Positions 1 to 11,587 of a stretch of 64,000 bases of DNA are shown here, in pieces (the first letter of the stretch is position 1; each line of letters begins with the position of its first letter). The stretch comes from Camarhynchus parvulus (lineage: Eukaryota; Chordata; Aves; Passeriformes; Thraupidae), in NCBI RefSeq assembly GCF_901933205.1, contig NC_044574.1, forward strand, positions 23,855,733-23,919,732. Direction: 5' to 3'. The notes below the pieces were generated by a model that was given only the letters and a program-made list of their open reading frames with translations, did not search any database and had not been told where the DNA came from. The position numbers and the translations under genes are program-made.

Positions 1-1880
1 TCCCATCTCGACAAACTTACTCTCCCTTCCTGCGGCGGACTGCAGTAGGAAGGTGGTGACTATGAAACAAGCAAGGCTACCATCTAGTGGTGCTACTGCG
101 CTTCCATAGCACAGAGAAACATACACTGAATATGGCTGAATATACTGAGCCTGAACACAGAAACTTAACTAAGAAAATTCTATTATAGCAGAATGGTTGG
201 AACACTTTCTCCAACATTTTCATGCAGCTACAGTAAGTCTCCATTTTAAATAGAAAATCAAATAATTTTCCAGAAAAAGCAAAAACCACCACACACAGTG
301 CACCTGCAACTAGCAGATTTGAGAATTAGACCCATAGCATGTAATTTTTCATTACAGGCTTGAACATGCTTGGAGGGTTCAGTCCCCCAGACACATTGCT
401 TCTCAGGACCTGTGCAAAAGCATCTATTGCTCCCATTATTTTGAATTCCTGTCTCCTTAGTGCTCCCTGGGCTAGCATATAATGAAAGGTTAATTCTGCC
501 ATGAACAAACTTCCCTGTGTTATTTACAGAGAAGCAAAGGCCACAAGACATCAGTCTCAGATAAGATTATTCCAGTAGTTAAATCAAACCAGGAACTAAA
601 TCAAGGCCTCCTGCTATACTTATGGAGCCCTCTCCTATTCACTATATGAGCTGAGGCACGTTGCCACTACGTTAATGAAGCCTGTATAGGAACAATTTGT
701 AGGCCAGCAGTTCTCTCATATCTTGGCATACCAAGCAAGGCAGAATGATAATTTTGAAGTATCTCTGTAGCTCTTCAGGAATGCAAAGCCTTGCATCCAG
801 GAATGGTTGTAAAGTAATTGTAAATGATCTCTTAGACATCTATCTAGATGTAATTCTCAGGTCTCTCCTTTCTCTGCCTGTTACACAGCAGTATATTGAG
901 ATTTCCTACTGGGAGGGTGAAGGAAACGTGGCCTGACCTGACTGGCCACCAGGCATATAAACTCCTTGGTTATATGGTGAATTTACCCAGCCCTCCCACT
1001 CATCCAAACATGGGCAGCTCCATTTTTTATTATTATTACAGGCAGGTTCTGAGCGGTGCAAGCAGGGTGACTGTGTTTGCTCACAAATAATCACCATATT
1101 CGAAACAGGAGAACTTACCAACTGACCACTGCAGGTAAACAGGCCATTGGGAACTTCCTTCTAGCTGGAAGGGCCAGATGGGGGAAAGCTGCTCTCTGTA
1201 ACAAAGAAGCTGCTATTAATTAATAGCAGCTATTAATTCTTTGTAACAAAGAACCTGCAGAGTTTCTAAATGCTACAGTAGCTGCTTAGGCACTGCTAGA
1301 AGCCAGTAGCTGCTTTCAGAGTTGACTTTTCTGCAAACTCCACTTGCTCTTTTATGTGGCTCTGGTGGACAAAAATACTCAAAAGCTGCCACAGAGCAAG
1401 GCCTGCAATTATAGGCAGTCAAATGAAGAGAATAGCTCACATTTGCAAAGTTGACATTTAGCTAGATTTTCTTGCTTTGGCTGCTTAAAATGGGAACTCT
1501 AGCCTGATGGGAGCTGAAACATATGATCACCAATATTTTCCTACAACTGAGAAATAGGAATACGACAAGCGATTTTGCAATGTAGGTTGCATTTGAGGCT
1601 CTAAATATTTTGTTGTTCAAACAGCACAAAATAAAGCACAGCTTGTAAGTTTTAGGAAAACACCTCTCCTTTGCCAGCAGCTGCTGTGCTTCAGGCCTGC
1701 CACTCTGGCATCTTGGAGCTTTCCCTGGAAGAACTTCACTGCAGGTTCTGCCCAACAGGCAGCCAAGGATGATGATCAGTACAGCTCCCTGTGAGGCAGT
1801 CAGGAAAGCCATGTTTCAGGCCAGAATGGCCTCATGCTATATGTGGGACTTTGAGAAACCTGTCTGGTATAGTTGCAGGT
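1..1880. other. Non-coding stretch upstream of the first CR1 element
   Basis: No reading frame here looks like a real exon: the open frames are under 120 codons and show no recognisable domain, codon bias or paired splice sites. The only distinct structure is a perfect 22-bp palindrome with flanking direct repeats at 1197-1253, listed separately. In mammals the gene upstream of UCHL1 is APBB2 in the opposite orientation; no APBB2 exon could be recognised. Confidence 0.6.
1197..1253. repeat. Perfect 22-bp palindrome flanked by 12-bp direct repeats
   Basis: Positions 1209-1230 (GCTGCTATTAATTAATAGCAGC with centre ATTAAT|TAAT) are identical to their own reverse complement. The 12-mer TGTAACAAAGAA occurs just before it (1197-1208) and again shortly after it (1242-1253). 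Function unknown. It could be a cruciform-forming motif, a homeodomain-type TAAT dimer site, or a chance result of local duplication. Confidence 0.75.
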
Positions 1881-3345
1881 GTTGCTGCCCATGGCAGGGA
1901 GTTTGAGACCTCTCTCGAGGATATTTGAGTAGTCTTGGGAATCTGGAGAGGTCACATTTGACTGGTAGCAGGCAAATGTTGTTCCAATTTTCAAGAAGGG
2001 AAAGAAGGATGACCTTAGGAACTACAGATCCGTCATTCTTACTTCAGTGCCTGGTAAAATTATGGAGAAAACTATTATGGGAGTTATTAAAAAACAGTTT
2101 AAGGACAACATGGTCATTGGTCACAGCCAGCATGGCTTCATGAGGGGACAGTCCTGTTTCACTAACTTAATTTGCTTTTATGACAAGTTAACTCACCTAA
2201 GTTATCAAGGGAAGCCAGTTGATGTAATCTTTTTGGATTTCAGTAAAGTTTTCTATACTGTCTCTCAAGTATCCTTCTGACAAAATATTCAGCACACAGC
2301 TGGATAAACACATCATAGGATGGGCGAGCAACTGGTTAACATATCAGGCACAAAGGGTTTTTGTGAATGGGGTGACATCAGACTGGGGACCTGTCGCTAG
2401 TGGGGTTCCACAGGGCTTTAATTCAGGGCCAGTGCTCTTCAACATCCTTATAAATTACTTGCGTGCAGGACCTGAAAGTAAAGCAAGTCTATCAACAGGA
2501 CTAAATTGTGGGGAGCTGTTGACTCCCTGGAAGGTAGAGTGGTCCTGCAGAGAGACCTTGGCAATCACCAGCTGTATGAAGTTTCACAAGGGGAAGTGCT
2601 GGACTCTGCACCTGGGCTATACATACAAACTGAGGAATGAGATGCTGGCAAGTAGCATCTTGGAAAGAGACCTCTGATTTGGTCAGTGGAAAGGTGATCA
2701 TGAGTCAGCAGTGCCCTGGCAGCCAGGAGGGACAACCTTGTCCTGGAGGGCATCAGGCACAGCATCACCAGCCAGGCAAGGGAAGGGATTGCCCTGCCCT
2801 GCTCTGCACTGGGGCAGCCTCACCTTGAATATTGTGTGCAGTTTTGGGCACCTTAATAACAAGAAGGACCTAAAGCTGTTAGAGAGCGTCCAAAGGAACA
2901 GCCCTCAATGAAGATGGTGAAGGGTCATGAGGGGGAGCTGTACAAGGCACCTGAGGGCACTTGGTCTGTTCAGCCTGGAGAAGAGGACAGTGAGGGGAGA
3001 CCTCATTGCAGTCCACAACTTCCTCATGAAGGGAAGAGGAGGGACAGACACTGATCTCTTCTCTATGGTGACCAGTAACAGAACTTAAGGAAACAGCATG
3101 AAGCTGTGTCAGGGGAGGTTTAAGCTGGATATTAGGAAAAGGTTTCTTCACCCAGAGGGTGGCTGGGCACTGGAACAGGCTCCCCAGAGAAGTGTCACAG
3201 CACCAAGCCTGACAGAGTTCAAGAAGCATTTGGAAAATGTTCTTAGGCCCATGGTGTCATTGTTGGGGTTGTCCTGTGCAGGGCCAGGAGCTGGACATTG
3301 ATGATCCTTGTGGGTTTCTTCCAACTCAGGATATGCTATGATTCT
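1880..3345 (+). mobile_element. CR1 LINE, 5'-truncated and decayed, with part of the reverse transcriptase
   Basis: The + strand encodes pieces of a CR1 non-LTR reverse transcriptase in more than one frame. There is an IFKKGKKDDLRNYR-like segment near 1985-2020, then a frame at 2047-2280 with GHSQHGF and VDVIFLDFSKVF, then SGVPQG and LFNILIN near 2400-2455. After that the expected catalytic ADD region is not visible and sequence jumps to a CR1 downstream segment (KFHKGKC, LHLGY) near 2577-2620, so an internal deletion is likely. The 3' untranslated part is typical, with the segment TTAAGCTGGATATTAGGAAA near 3119-3138 and a tail ending in ATGATTCTATT near 3345. Frameshifts and stops make it inactive. 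The 5' edge is approximate. Confidence 0.9.
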
Positions 3346-3410
3346 ATTATCCTTACTAGATGATCTTTAGGATCTCTTCCAACCCAAACCATTCTAGAAT
3401 TCTATGAGTT
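3346..3410 (+). mobile_element. Second CR1 3' tail directly abutting the first
   Basis: Immediately after the first CR1 tail lies another recognisable CR1 3' terminus: TAGATGATCTTTAGGATC, then TTCCAACCCAAACCATTCTA and a final ATTCTATG. It belongs to a different CR1 subfamily terminus than the copy before it. The simplest reading is that the 5' copy inserted at or inside the end of an older CR1, leaving only its last ~60 bp visible. Confidence 0.7.
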
Positions 3411-6400
3411 TATGTTATGCATATATATACACTCACATGCACTAATGCACATTAAGAGGTACAGAAAGCTAAGATAAAGTTGGAAACGCTAGGTTTGCTA
3501 ACAGCAGAAGGCCAGTGCTTTGTCTCTGAAACAAGAGAGACAAAAGTCCAGTGCCTAATGTCCTAAATACAACTAGAAAAGCCCAGGCTGCAAATGCACT
3601 CAATGGGAATTTTGCCCTACGTGTATAAACATACACAGGAAAGAGCAGCATGTTTTGCATTTATATTTGCAGCTGTAGAATGTGATAGAGTCCCATTGTT
3701 TTTCTGATCCATAGTGTAGTTTCCCTCGCAATCTAAATATTTTTCTCCACTGAGACAGGAATTTGTTTCAGCAGGCACACTCATAAGCTAAACTCCTCCA
3801 CTGACACAGTATGGCTCAAGGTCCAAATGATGGTGTTCTTCATACCAACATGTGCTTTGGGTAAACAATTCAAAACAGCACTTGTTAAACTGATCTTCAG
3901 AAAACAAGTTTCTCTATCAGTGACTAACACTGTCTAAACTCTTCTCTAAAGTTGGATGTTTGGAATTACTCTCCTCCTTGTGTAGTGTGAAAAATTCCTG
4001 AAGCAGAGAGGGAAAAGATCCTCCCTTTCTCTGCATGGCTGGTGCTCTGAGAGCAGCATCTTAAGATGCACAGGAGGCACTATAGTACTAGGTTCTAAGA
4101 GTAGCTGGGTCAAAGGCAGCTTGGAAGGGCTGATGTTTCCCAACTGGATTTGTTTCACTGTGTTTTTAATGTTAATTCCTTGCACTTGAGCCAAGCCTAA
4201 TAACCTTCCAGCAGTAACATCCCCAGCAGTGTCAGAGCAGCTGGGCCCCTGCACTGCTGCATGGCCCAGCTGGTACCAGCAGCATGTTCAGGACAACTGG
4301 TCTGCATTAGCAAGACTCTGGGTGGTCACCATGTGTAAAACACTTTGTGTTAGCATTATAACTTAACCAAAAGGTTATGCTCTGCCAGATGTACTTCTGC
4401 AAAGTGGCTATCAGTGTAAAGTTGTCTCTCATTCTTGCATATTTTGAAATCAAAGCCTTGACTTGTAAGTACAAATGAATACCTACTGTTATTTGTCATT
4501 AACACAGGAATTGGTACAGCAAAGACTTTGGAGGTCTTGTTGCCTAAAAACCACAATCTGCTAGCCTGACTAAGGGATGCATTTAATGCTTCTATATGCT
4601 GTGGAGAAGCAAGAGCAGCTCAGATCTAGGTGTGTGAGGCTTTTTATTTACCAAGGTCACAGTGAGAAAGAGTCAAAGCTGTGCTGCTCTGAGTCACTAC
4701 CCTGGCAGGCCTGCACACCAAGTATATGTAGAGGCTGGGAACTCTAAGGTATGCCTTGGGAGTGATTAAGAAGAGGTAGTTTGACACTGTCTCAGATGCA
4801 GATAATGTCTTTCCCATGCAGCCCACATTGGAACAGGACTAGCTAGGCAGGCTCAGGGCAGACTCAGGGCAATCCAGGGACTCCAAGCTCTTGGCTTCAC
4901 TCACTGGACTGGCAGCAGCTCTGTGCCAACTTCACTCTCCAGGTGAAGTAGCTCCAACAGAAGAACCATGCTTGAACATCTCAGACTCTCTGCAGCTAAA
5001 GCTTTAGATCAGAACACTTCTCTAATTAAAACAAAATCCCCCCACTTCTCAAGAATGTGCACATGTAGATTAGGCAGCAAATCCTTTGGCACAAGTTAGT
5101 GTAAATACTGTGCTACATCTGTCCTTGTTGATGTGTAGGAGTTCAGGGTAGCTTGTACTACCCAGGACATTTTTGTAATACAAGTGAAGATTCTAGAGAA
5201 CATGTTAAGCCGAGCACAACTTACTTCAGAATTTCTGTAAGTGGGGGTGAACATGTACATAGAAATCAGGTGGAGACAGTTGACCAAAAGACCATTCGTA
5301 AGATACAACAAGAATACAGGACCATGTCAGTTGTGTGGAAAAGCAACCATCTTTCAGGATTCTGAAAAAAACCAAACATAGGGGGTTGGGGATTTCCATT
5401 ATTTATTTATTTATTTATTTTCATTAAGTGGCTTTGTTGTTCACTGATTTCAGTTGTCAACTATTCTAAATTCTGCTTAAGGTCCCATTTGCATAAAACA
5501 GACAGAGTGAAGGAATGCCTTTTACATCTGCCCATCACTATCAATCTGCTTTTCCTTCTCCCCAAAAGAAGATAGATGATATCCAGGGCATAGTGTTAGA
5601 TGGGTTGTTGTGCTGACTTGGAGTAGTTACAAGATTTCACAGTAAACCCCCTGCACATGAGAGTTCTTGTCTATAGCTGCCTCTGTTATCATGCAAGCTG
5701 GACAAACCCCTTTTTCTGTTTTCTTCAAGAGATGCAAAAAGCCTTGCTATTCCTTTCTGGTAGAGCCATACTTCTCCCTTCTTCATCCAACAACAGGCTA
5801 GCCAATTTCTTCATTTTCTCCTCACATTTCCCCCAGAAACAACCAAAGCTACACTAGCATGTAAAGAGAGTGCAGGTGACAATAGACTGGATCCAGAGGT
5901 TAGATCCTCATCAGCTCCTTAAGGTGTATATTCTGTCCTTTCCCTTAAAAAGTTTAATTCTAGAGGTTGGAGACTGCTGACATAAAGAGGTGTTTGGGAG
6001 GTGGCCTGTGCCTTTCCCTCAGCACCCCATAAGCCTGAGGAAGTGCATCTCTTCTACTGTAAAAGTACTACTGAGTCAATGTCTTGATATCCTTTCCACT
6101 GACTGACAACATTTCTCATCTCTCCTTGTTTTCTGCTGCTCTCCTCCAGCTTAGAAGTGGCTTGTGCTCCAGAGCTGATTTGAAGCAGCCTTTTATTTTG
6201 TTTCACAAGAAACTCATCCTGTCTAAGGTAAGCTCTTCCAGCAGTCCCAGAGCTCAGGGAGAGATTAATGCTTTTTGGGTGATACTGTATGGCTGTTGAA
6301 CATTCAGAAACACATCTATGGATTGGCTTTGCTATCTTTGCTGAAGAAACTGAAGAGTGCAGGGGAGAAGCAAACTGGGGTCACACCAGGATGGCCTGAC

Positions 6401-9400
6401 ACAACACAGTGCTTGGAAAGAGGCACAGTGCTGTACTAGAGAGTGTGTTACAAGAGTCAAGTGCTGCTATTTATGTTTCTCACAACCAGTAGTTTAAAAT
6501 CACACAGCCCATCTTGTTTCATTTTGTGCCTGTCAATCTGAGGAAAGCATTCTCTGGATGAAAATGTAAGTAGGTATGCAAGTCCTAATCACAGGTCATC
6601 CAAGTATTACATCAAAATAAAAATTCATTATTATTAGCTATTACATGTATTATGCTAAATCATTGCACAGAATGAGATCCTCTTGAAATGTACATTTTAC
6701 ATCTCTAGATAAAAGCACTAATCCTAAGAATGTTTAGGTCAACAAAACAAAGAGGAAGGAAGCATGGACTGTTCTCTTTTACAGGACTAGAAAGATGGAT
6801 TCTTCTTGCCTATAAAAGAGAAAGGATAGATGGCTTACATCAGCAAAGAAAGCATTTGAGGGAAAGGAGACAGATGCTGATTGCCCAGATGCTGGTATAC
6901 TGTCTTTCTTATCCATTGAGACAAACCTTGCAAGTTTTCACATCTTTCATAACCAAACAGTATTATCATTTCATCGGAAACTAAGAGACCCTTGCCAACA
7001 ACGACGTCCCTCCCACCTTTCTTTGTAAAAAGAGGAAGTCACTCTCTGTTTGTCCTACTTCTACTGTGGAACAAAGCATGCTGTTCCTGTGTTTCTTATA
7101 GACACCATCATTGTTTGGTGGAGGTGATTTTTCAGAGGAATGAAAAGAAGAATCGTCAGCATCCTGCGAGACAGCTCTGAAATCAAGGAAACCATGGCTG
7201 CACTCTTTAGAGCTGAGACACTCAAGGCAAGCCTTCAAAGCTACATTTCAGCAGTTTAACTCTTCCACCTACAGACTTCCAGAAGAGCTCTTGCATTCTG
7301 TAGAACACATTCTTTACCTGCTGGTGGACTTGGCTGTAGTTCAGAGCAATTGCAGAGTCACTGCAAGCAGTCAATACACACAAATACAGTCCTTAGCAGA
7401 GCAGCCGCCTTCATCAGCCTGACACTTTTATCTGCATTGCTTCTGTTACCTCTCTCCAGTTGTTCTTCATCTCAGGTCAGACCCAGAGTTCACATCCTTC
7501 AGTATGTCTCCACCTCAGAAGCCCTTAATTATTCAATTTCCTAGACAAAACATATGCTTCTTGTGGACAAGGGAATATAAGAACATAAATTTTCCAACCT
7601 TTACATTAAGTAAAGCAAGACTTGGGGCTTTTTCCCCCCATTCCCAACTCAGCTCTAGACTGCTTTGAATTTCTTTCATTTGCAAGTCTCCTGCTTGACA
7701 GTTATGTTCCAGCCCAGAGCTCCTGGCCCATGGCCCTGGAGAGCAGCAGCTGACAGCCAACTGCTGAGTAGCAACTGGACTTAGACTTCCCCACATGCAG
7801 GGCTCCATGACTTGCAGTCACCAAAACTCCTCACATAGGTATTTAAATTAACCTGGATGCAATTCAGAAATAAACAGATATCTCTCTTCCTGCTCAAATC
7901 TTTCATGGACCCAGGCCCTCTATAAAAGCACTCAATTGCTTGGCCTATTGATCCCTCTGATCTTCTAATTAAAGGCTGGGGCACTCTCATGCAGGAATTG
8001 CTGCAGTGCTCCAGACAATTTACCAGAAGAGAAGGGGGGCTGTTACAGCCTTACACACATCCCTGACACCCACTGTCCCTGCAGTGGCCTCAGATGTGTT
8101 TTTTGTTTGATTCTTTGTGACACAGTGTACAGGTTCTGGCTGGGATGAAATTTGTTTTCTCCATAGTTCCTGTCATAATGCTGTGGTTTGGATCTGGGTT
8201 GGGATTAGGATTAGGATTTAGAGCAGCATAATCCTACCATTCCAGGGACACATTTGTTCCCTCCACACCTTTCTCTCTGGGCCACAACTTCAGCCCAGAG
8301 CTGCCATTAGAGCTAGGGTTGAGACCCACAGAGTTTCCAGCTTCAGGGCCACTGTCACAGCAGAAGGCATGGCAAAGGGAGCATGGCACTGCGTCAACAT
8401 TGCTCTGTCCATCTGTGTGTAAGTCAATCCCTGTCTAGCACACTGCTATGGTAAAACTGAGCTAACTGCAGGATTTACCTCAGCCAGAATTTACCCCCAA
8501 AGCCAATGGAGGTACTTACAGTAAGTCAGCACAGTTATCTCAAACACCTTCTACTCATGGAAGAGTAAATGCAAATGTGCAGTCACCAGGAGAATGGTGA
8601 CATGTAGCAAATCCTGCGGCTCCAGCACCTGCACAGCCAAGGACCTGCGTCCTGCTGTCTGGGCAGCCAGCTATGGACAATAATTGTTTGTTTTGAAGGC
8701 TGGGAATAGGGAATTAAGGAGGTTTCCAGGAATGGGTTTGGAAACCTTCTTTTGGGACGTGAGTCATTATAAGAAAATGAAAAGCACACGTCTGAGATGT
8801 TTGCTAGGCAGGTGAGGATACTGCAGAAGATGTGGACTTGGACTGCCTCAGGGCTTGGATTTTGGCAGGACAATAGGAAAATTGTTTTCTAAAGAATAGT
8901 ATACAGCCTCAGCTTCCATTTTGGGAGCTCTACATTATCTAAGGCAGCTTTGCCTCCTTTACTACCCTACTTGTTATAGGTACTTTTGTTTGGAGATCCT
9001 CTGAACTGAGGAACAGGCCTTAATTATAAGTCTAGATCTTATGCAAACCTTCAGCTGGAATATGGTGAAAAGGTAAATACTGACACCAAGTCCTATATCT
9101 AAGAGAAAGCAGTCTGTCAAAAGATCATATATGTAGCAAAGATTCCTCTATCCACAGTTTCTGGATTTCTAGATTCTAGATCTGAGCAAAACCTTTAACA
9201 CTGTGAGCAGTGTTGAACACCACAAGTACTATTATTACTATTTGGACAGTGCAGAAAGTTCACAAGTATGTCCAGTCACTTTTCTAGGAGACCATTAATT
9301 TTATTGCAGTAAAGGGAATGAATTGGACTAAATGTGTTAGGCACATCTATCTTCTGCTCTGAAGAAAGATGATCCAGAGGCTTCCTTCAACTTTGCAGTG

Positions 9401-10160
9401 AGGTGGATGGAGACTGCATATGACACAGCACTCGCTTCTTAGGCATCTTTCTGGAGGCATCTTTATGCAACAGTAGCAGTTTTAGAAGTTTGATACTATT
9501 ACACTTACTGTTTATTTTAAAATTAGTGTATTGATAAATTCTACAGATGCTTCCACAGAAACAGTTCTGCTATCACTTCCTGCATGCTGTACATGGCATG
9601 CAAATCCTGAAATTACACTTGCACAACTGTTTGCAGTCTCCCTCAACAGCCTAGACACAGGAGCCATCCCAGGGATGGCTAACCTAGGGATCTGAGCATT
9701 GCCATTGCTGCAGCAGGCTGAAACCATAACCACCATTTGCTGCTGCACAATTCAGAAATAGGATTTTCTTGCCTTTTTTAGCCTTCTCTTTTGTAGGCTG
9801 CAAGATGAATGTTTTGCTGTCCTCTCAGAGGAGCTGCATGCAGGCCCACCTACATATCTGTCAGGGACCATTAGCATTGGACTTGTTCATTCAAGTTGCT
9901 TTGATATCTTTGCATCTTATAGTGCATTAAGAGTTCATCATAAAAGGAAAGATAGTCAAAGATATCATGTATAGAAATAATATTTTGGGCCAATTGTGAC
10001 TTGCTTATAGGCACCAAAGACTGTTATCAGCTACATTAAAGGGGAAAAAAAGCAGAAATAAATAGTACTGTGATTTACTGTGAAACTTTCTCCCGTCCTC
10101 CCCAGAAATCTTTGGTTTTGAACAGTGTGTACTGCTTTTCTCTTTACTGTGATAGACTAA
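3411..10160. other. Non-coding stretch, no gene recognised
   Basis: About 6.7 kb of mildly AT-rich sequence. Open frames are all below 100 codons and none matches a family I know. A short (TTTA)n run lies at about 5397-5420, a degenerate GGATTA repeat at 8200-8217, and an 8+1+8 hairpin (GCCATCCC-A-GGGATGGC) at 9663-9679. I see no RNA gene. Confidence 0.55.
5397..5420. repeat. (TTTA)n microsatellite
   Basis: A short run of about six ATTT/TTTA units sits inside otherwise unremarkable sequence. It shows no link to a gene. Confidence 0.8.
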
Positions 10161-10305
10161 ATCACAGGATCATGGGGTACTTCAGGAAGGCTTCTCAGGA
10201 TATCTGTAACCCAAGCTCCTGCTCCATGCACGATCAGCTAAAAGATCAGACAAGGTTGCTCAAGGCCTTATCCTGTCTGGAAACATCCCAGCTTTGGCCA
10301 CAAAA
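10161..10305 (-). mobile_element. CR1 3' fragment, antisense
   Basis: The order ATCACAGGATCATGGGG, then AACCCAAGCTCCTGCTC, then AGACAAGGTTGCTCAAGGCC and GGAAACATCCCAG is the reverse complement of the familiar CR1 3' end, with the tail on the low-coordinate side. It is diverged and only about 145 bp long. The 5' limit is approximate. Confidence 0.7.
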
Positions 10306-11079
10306 TACAAAGCCTGCCTTGCTTTCCTGTTTTTTTCTTCACTAAGTCTAGTTATAGGTAGAGCTAGTGAGAGACTGCATCTTGAACCTTTTATGGCCAT
10401 ATTTCAAAGATTAGCTCTAGGCTTTTTTCCCAAGAAGTTCACGGTATACTGAGTAATGTTGATGAGTAGGTCTCAATTCAAAAATGCACGTGTGCAACCA
10501 CCTGACGTGAATGATTCTCCACTAAATCACAGTGCAATAGATCTAAAGTTAATTTAAACGTGCTTGAAATGAGACAGGCACTTAGAAATTTTGCTCTGCT
10601 GGGGCCCAAATTGTTCTGAAACATAGTGAAAAACCAAAGGAAGAAAGTCATCAAAACCAAACAGACTGCAGACATTCAGCTGACTCTTTTGTTCAGTATT
10701 TGCATTGTTTGAAAGACAACTGTGAAGCATCTCGCTTATCCACAAGGCTGTTTACCAGTAAAATCTGAAAAGCTGTTGGGAGTCCACGTGATTTCTAGTA
10801 TTTTGACCAGGTTGGTTTTGTTTCCTTGTTCAGACATGTTCTAGTCCAAAGATATTGTGCACAGAAACTGTCAGGTCATGAATAAAAGATAAAAAGCCCA
10901 CTATTTTTTAACCAGCTTCACTGGACTGGTTCAAGGGTTGGTCCAAATGCAGAGATACAATCAGCACACAGGAGACTTTCATGTCACATTAATGATATTG
11001 GAAATTTAGAAATAAGTGTTTAATGATTTTGTTGGAGACCAAAACCATTGTATACTTTTCGCAACATACACAGAACAGG
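10306..11079. other. Sequence between the CR1 tail and the UCHL1 CpG island
   Basis: AT-rich flank upstream of the UCHL1 promoter. No gene or repeat is recognised. Composition changes sharply to GC-rich at about 11,080-11,150. Confidence 0.5.
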
Positions 11080-11424
11080 GGCTGATGCTTAGGAGCGGCT
11101 CGGCACACAAATGTAGACAAGGGCTTTGGGGATGCACGGAGCCCAGGGGCTGGGCTGATGGTGGCGGAGAAACCTGTTGCCCAGGGTGATGCCAGCCGCT
11201 TGCCCACGCTGCCAGCCCGCCTCCAGCTTCCAGCACTTTCTCCAGGCCAACGTCGGGGGGCCGGGGTCCCCCTGGCCGCACCCCGCTCCCCCGGAGGCGC
11301 CGTGACCCGACCCCGCAGCCCCGGCCGGGCTCCCCCGGCCCCTTCGGCCGCGGCCCCCCCGCCTCGGCCGTGCCCTGCTCCTCCCTCTCCCCCCGCCGCC
11401 GCGCCGAGTGGGCCAGCCCGCCCC

Positions 11425-11431
11425 TATATAA
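11425..11431 (+). promoter_or_regulatory. TATA box of UCHL1
   Basis: TATATAA is embedded in GC-rich sequence (CCCCTATATAAGAGCC), 124 bp upstream of the start codon. A transcription start 25-30 bp downstream would fall near 11,455 and give a 5' UTR of about 100 nt. A TATA box inside a CpG island fits a strongly and tissue-specifically expressed gene. Confidence 0.8.
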
Positions 11432-11554
11432 GAGCCGGGTGGGCGGCTCCGCGCCCCAGCGTCGCCAGCGGCTCGGCAGCGGAACTGCCGCGGGGGACAT
11501 CGTCGTGCGTGGGGCGCAGCCTGCCTTCTTCCCGGCTCCCGCCGCCCTGCAGCC

Positions 11555-11587
11555 ATGGCCTGGCAGCCGATGGAGATCAACCCCGAG
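11555..11587 (+). CDS. UCHL1: UCHL1 coding exon 1
   Basis: Encodes [11 protein letters not shown] (11 codons), then donor GAG|GTGCGC. Intron 1 is only 105 bp. Phase 0. Confidence 0.95.

Noticed and set aside
8200..8217. GGATTA-type repeat resembling interstitial telomere sequence
   Set aside because: Only about two to three degenerate units and not the true TTAGGG motif.
1..11000. Exons of APBB2, the expected neighbour on the left
   Set aside because: Synteny suggests it lies this way, but no WW or PTB-domain exon or upstream CpG island could be recognised in this part of the window.
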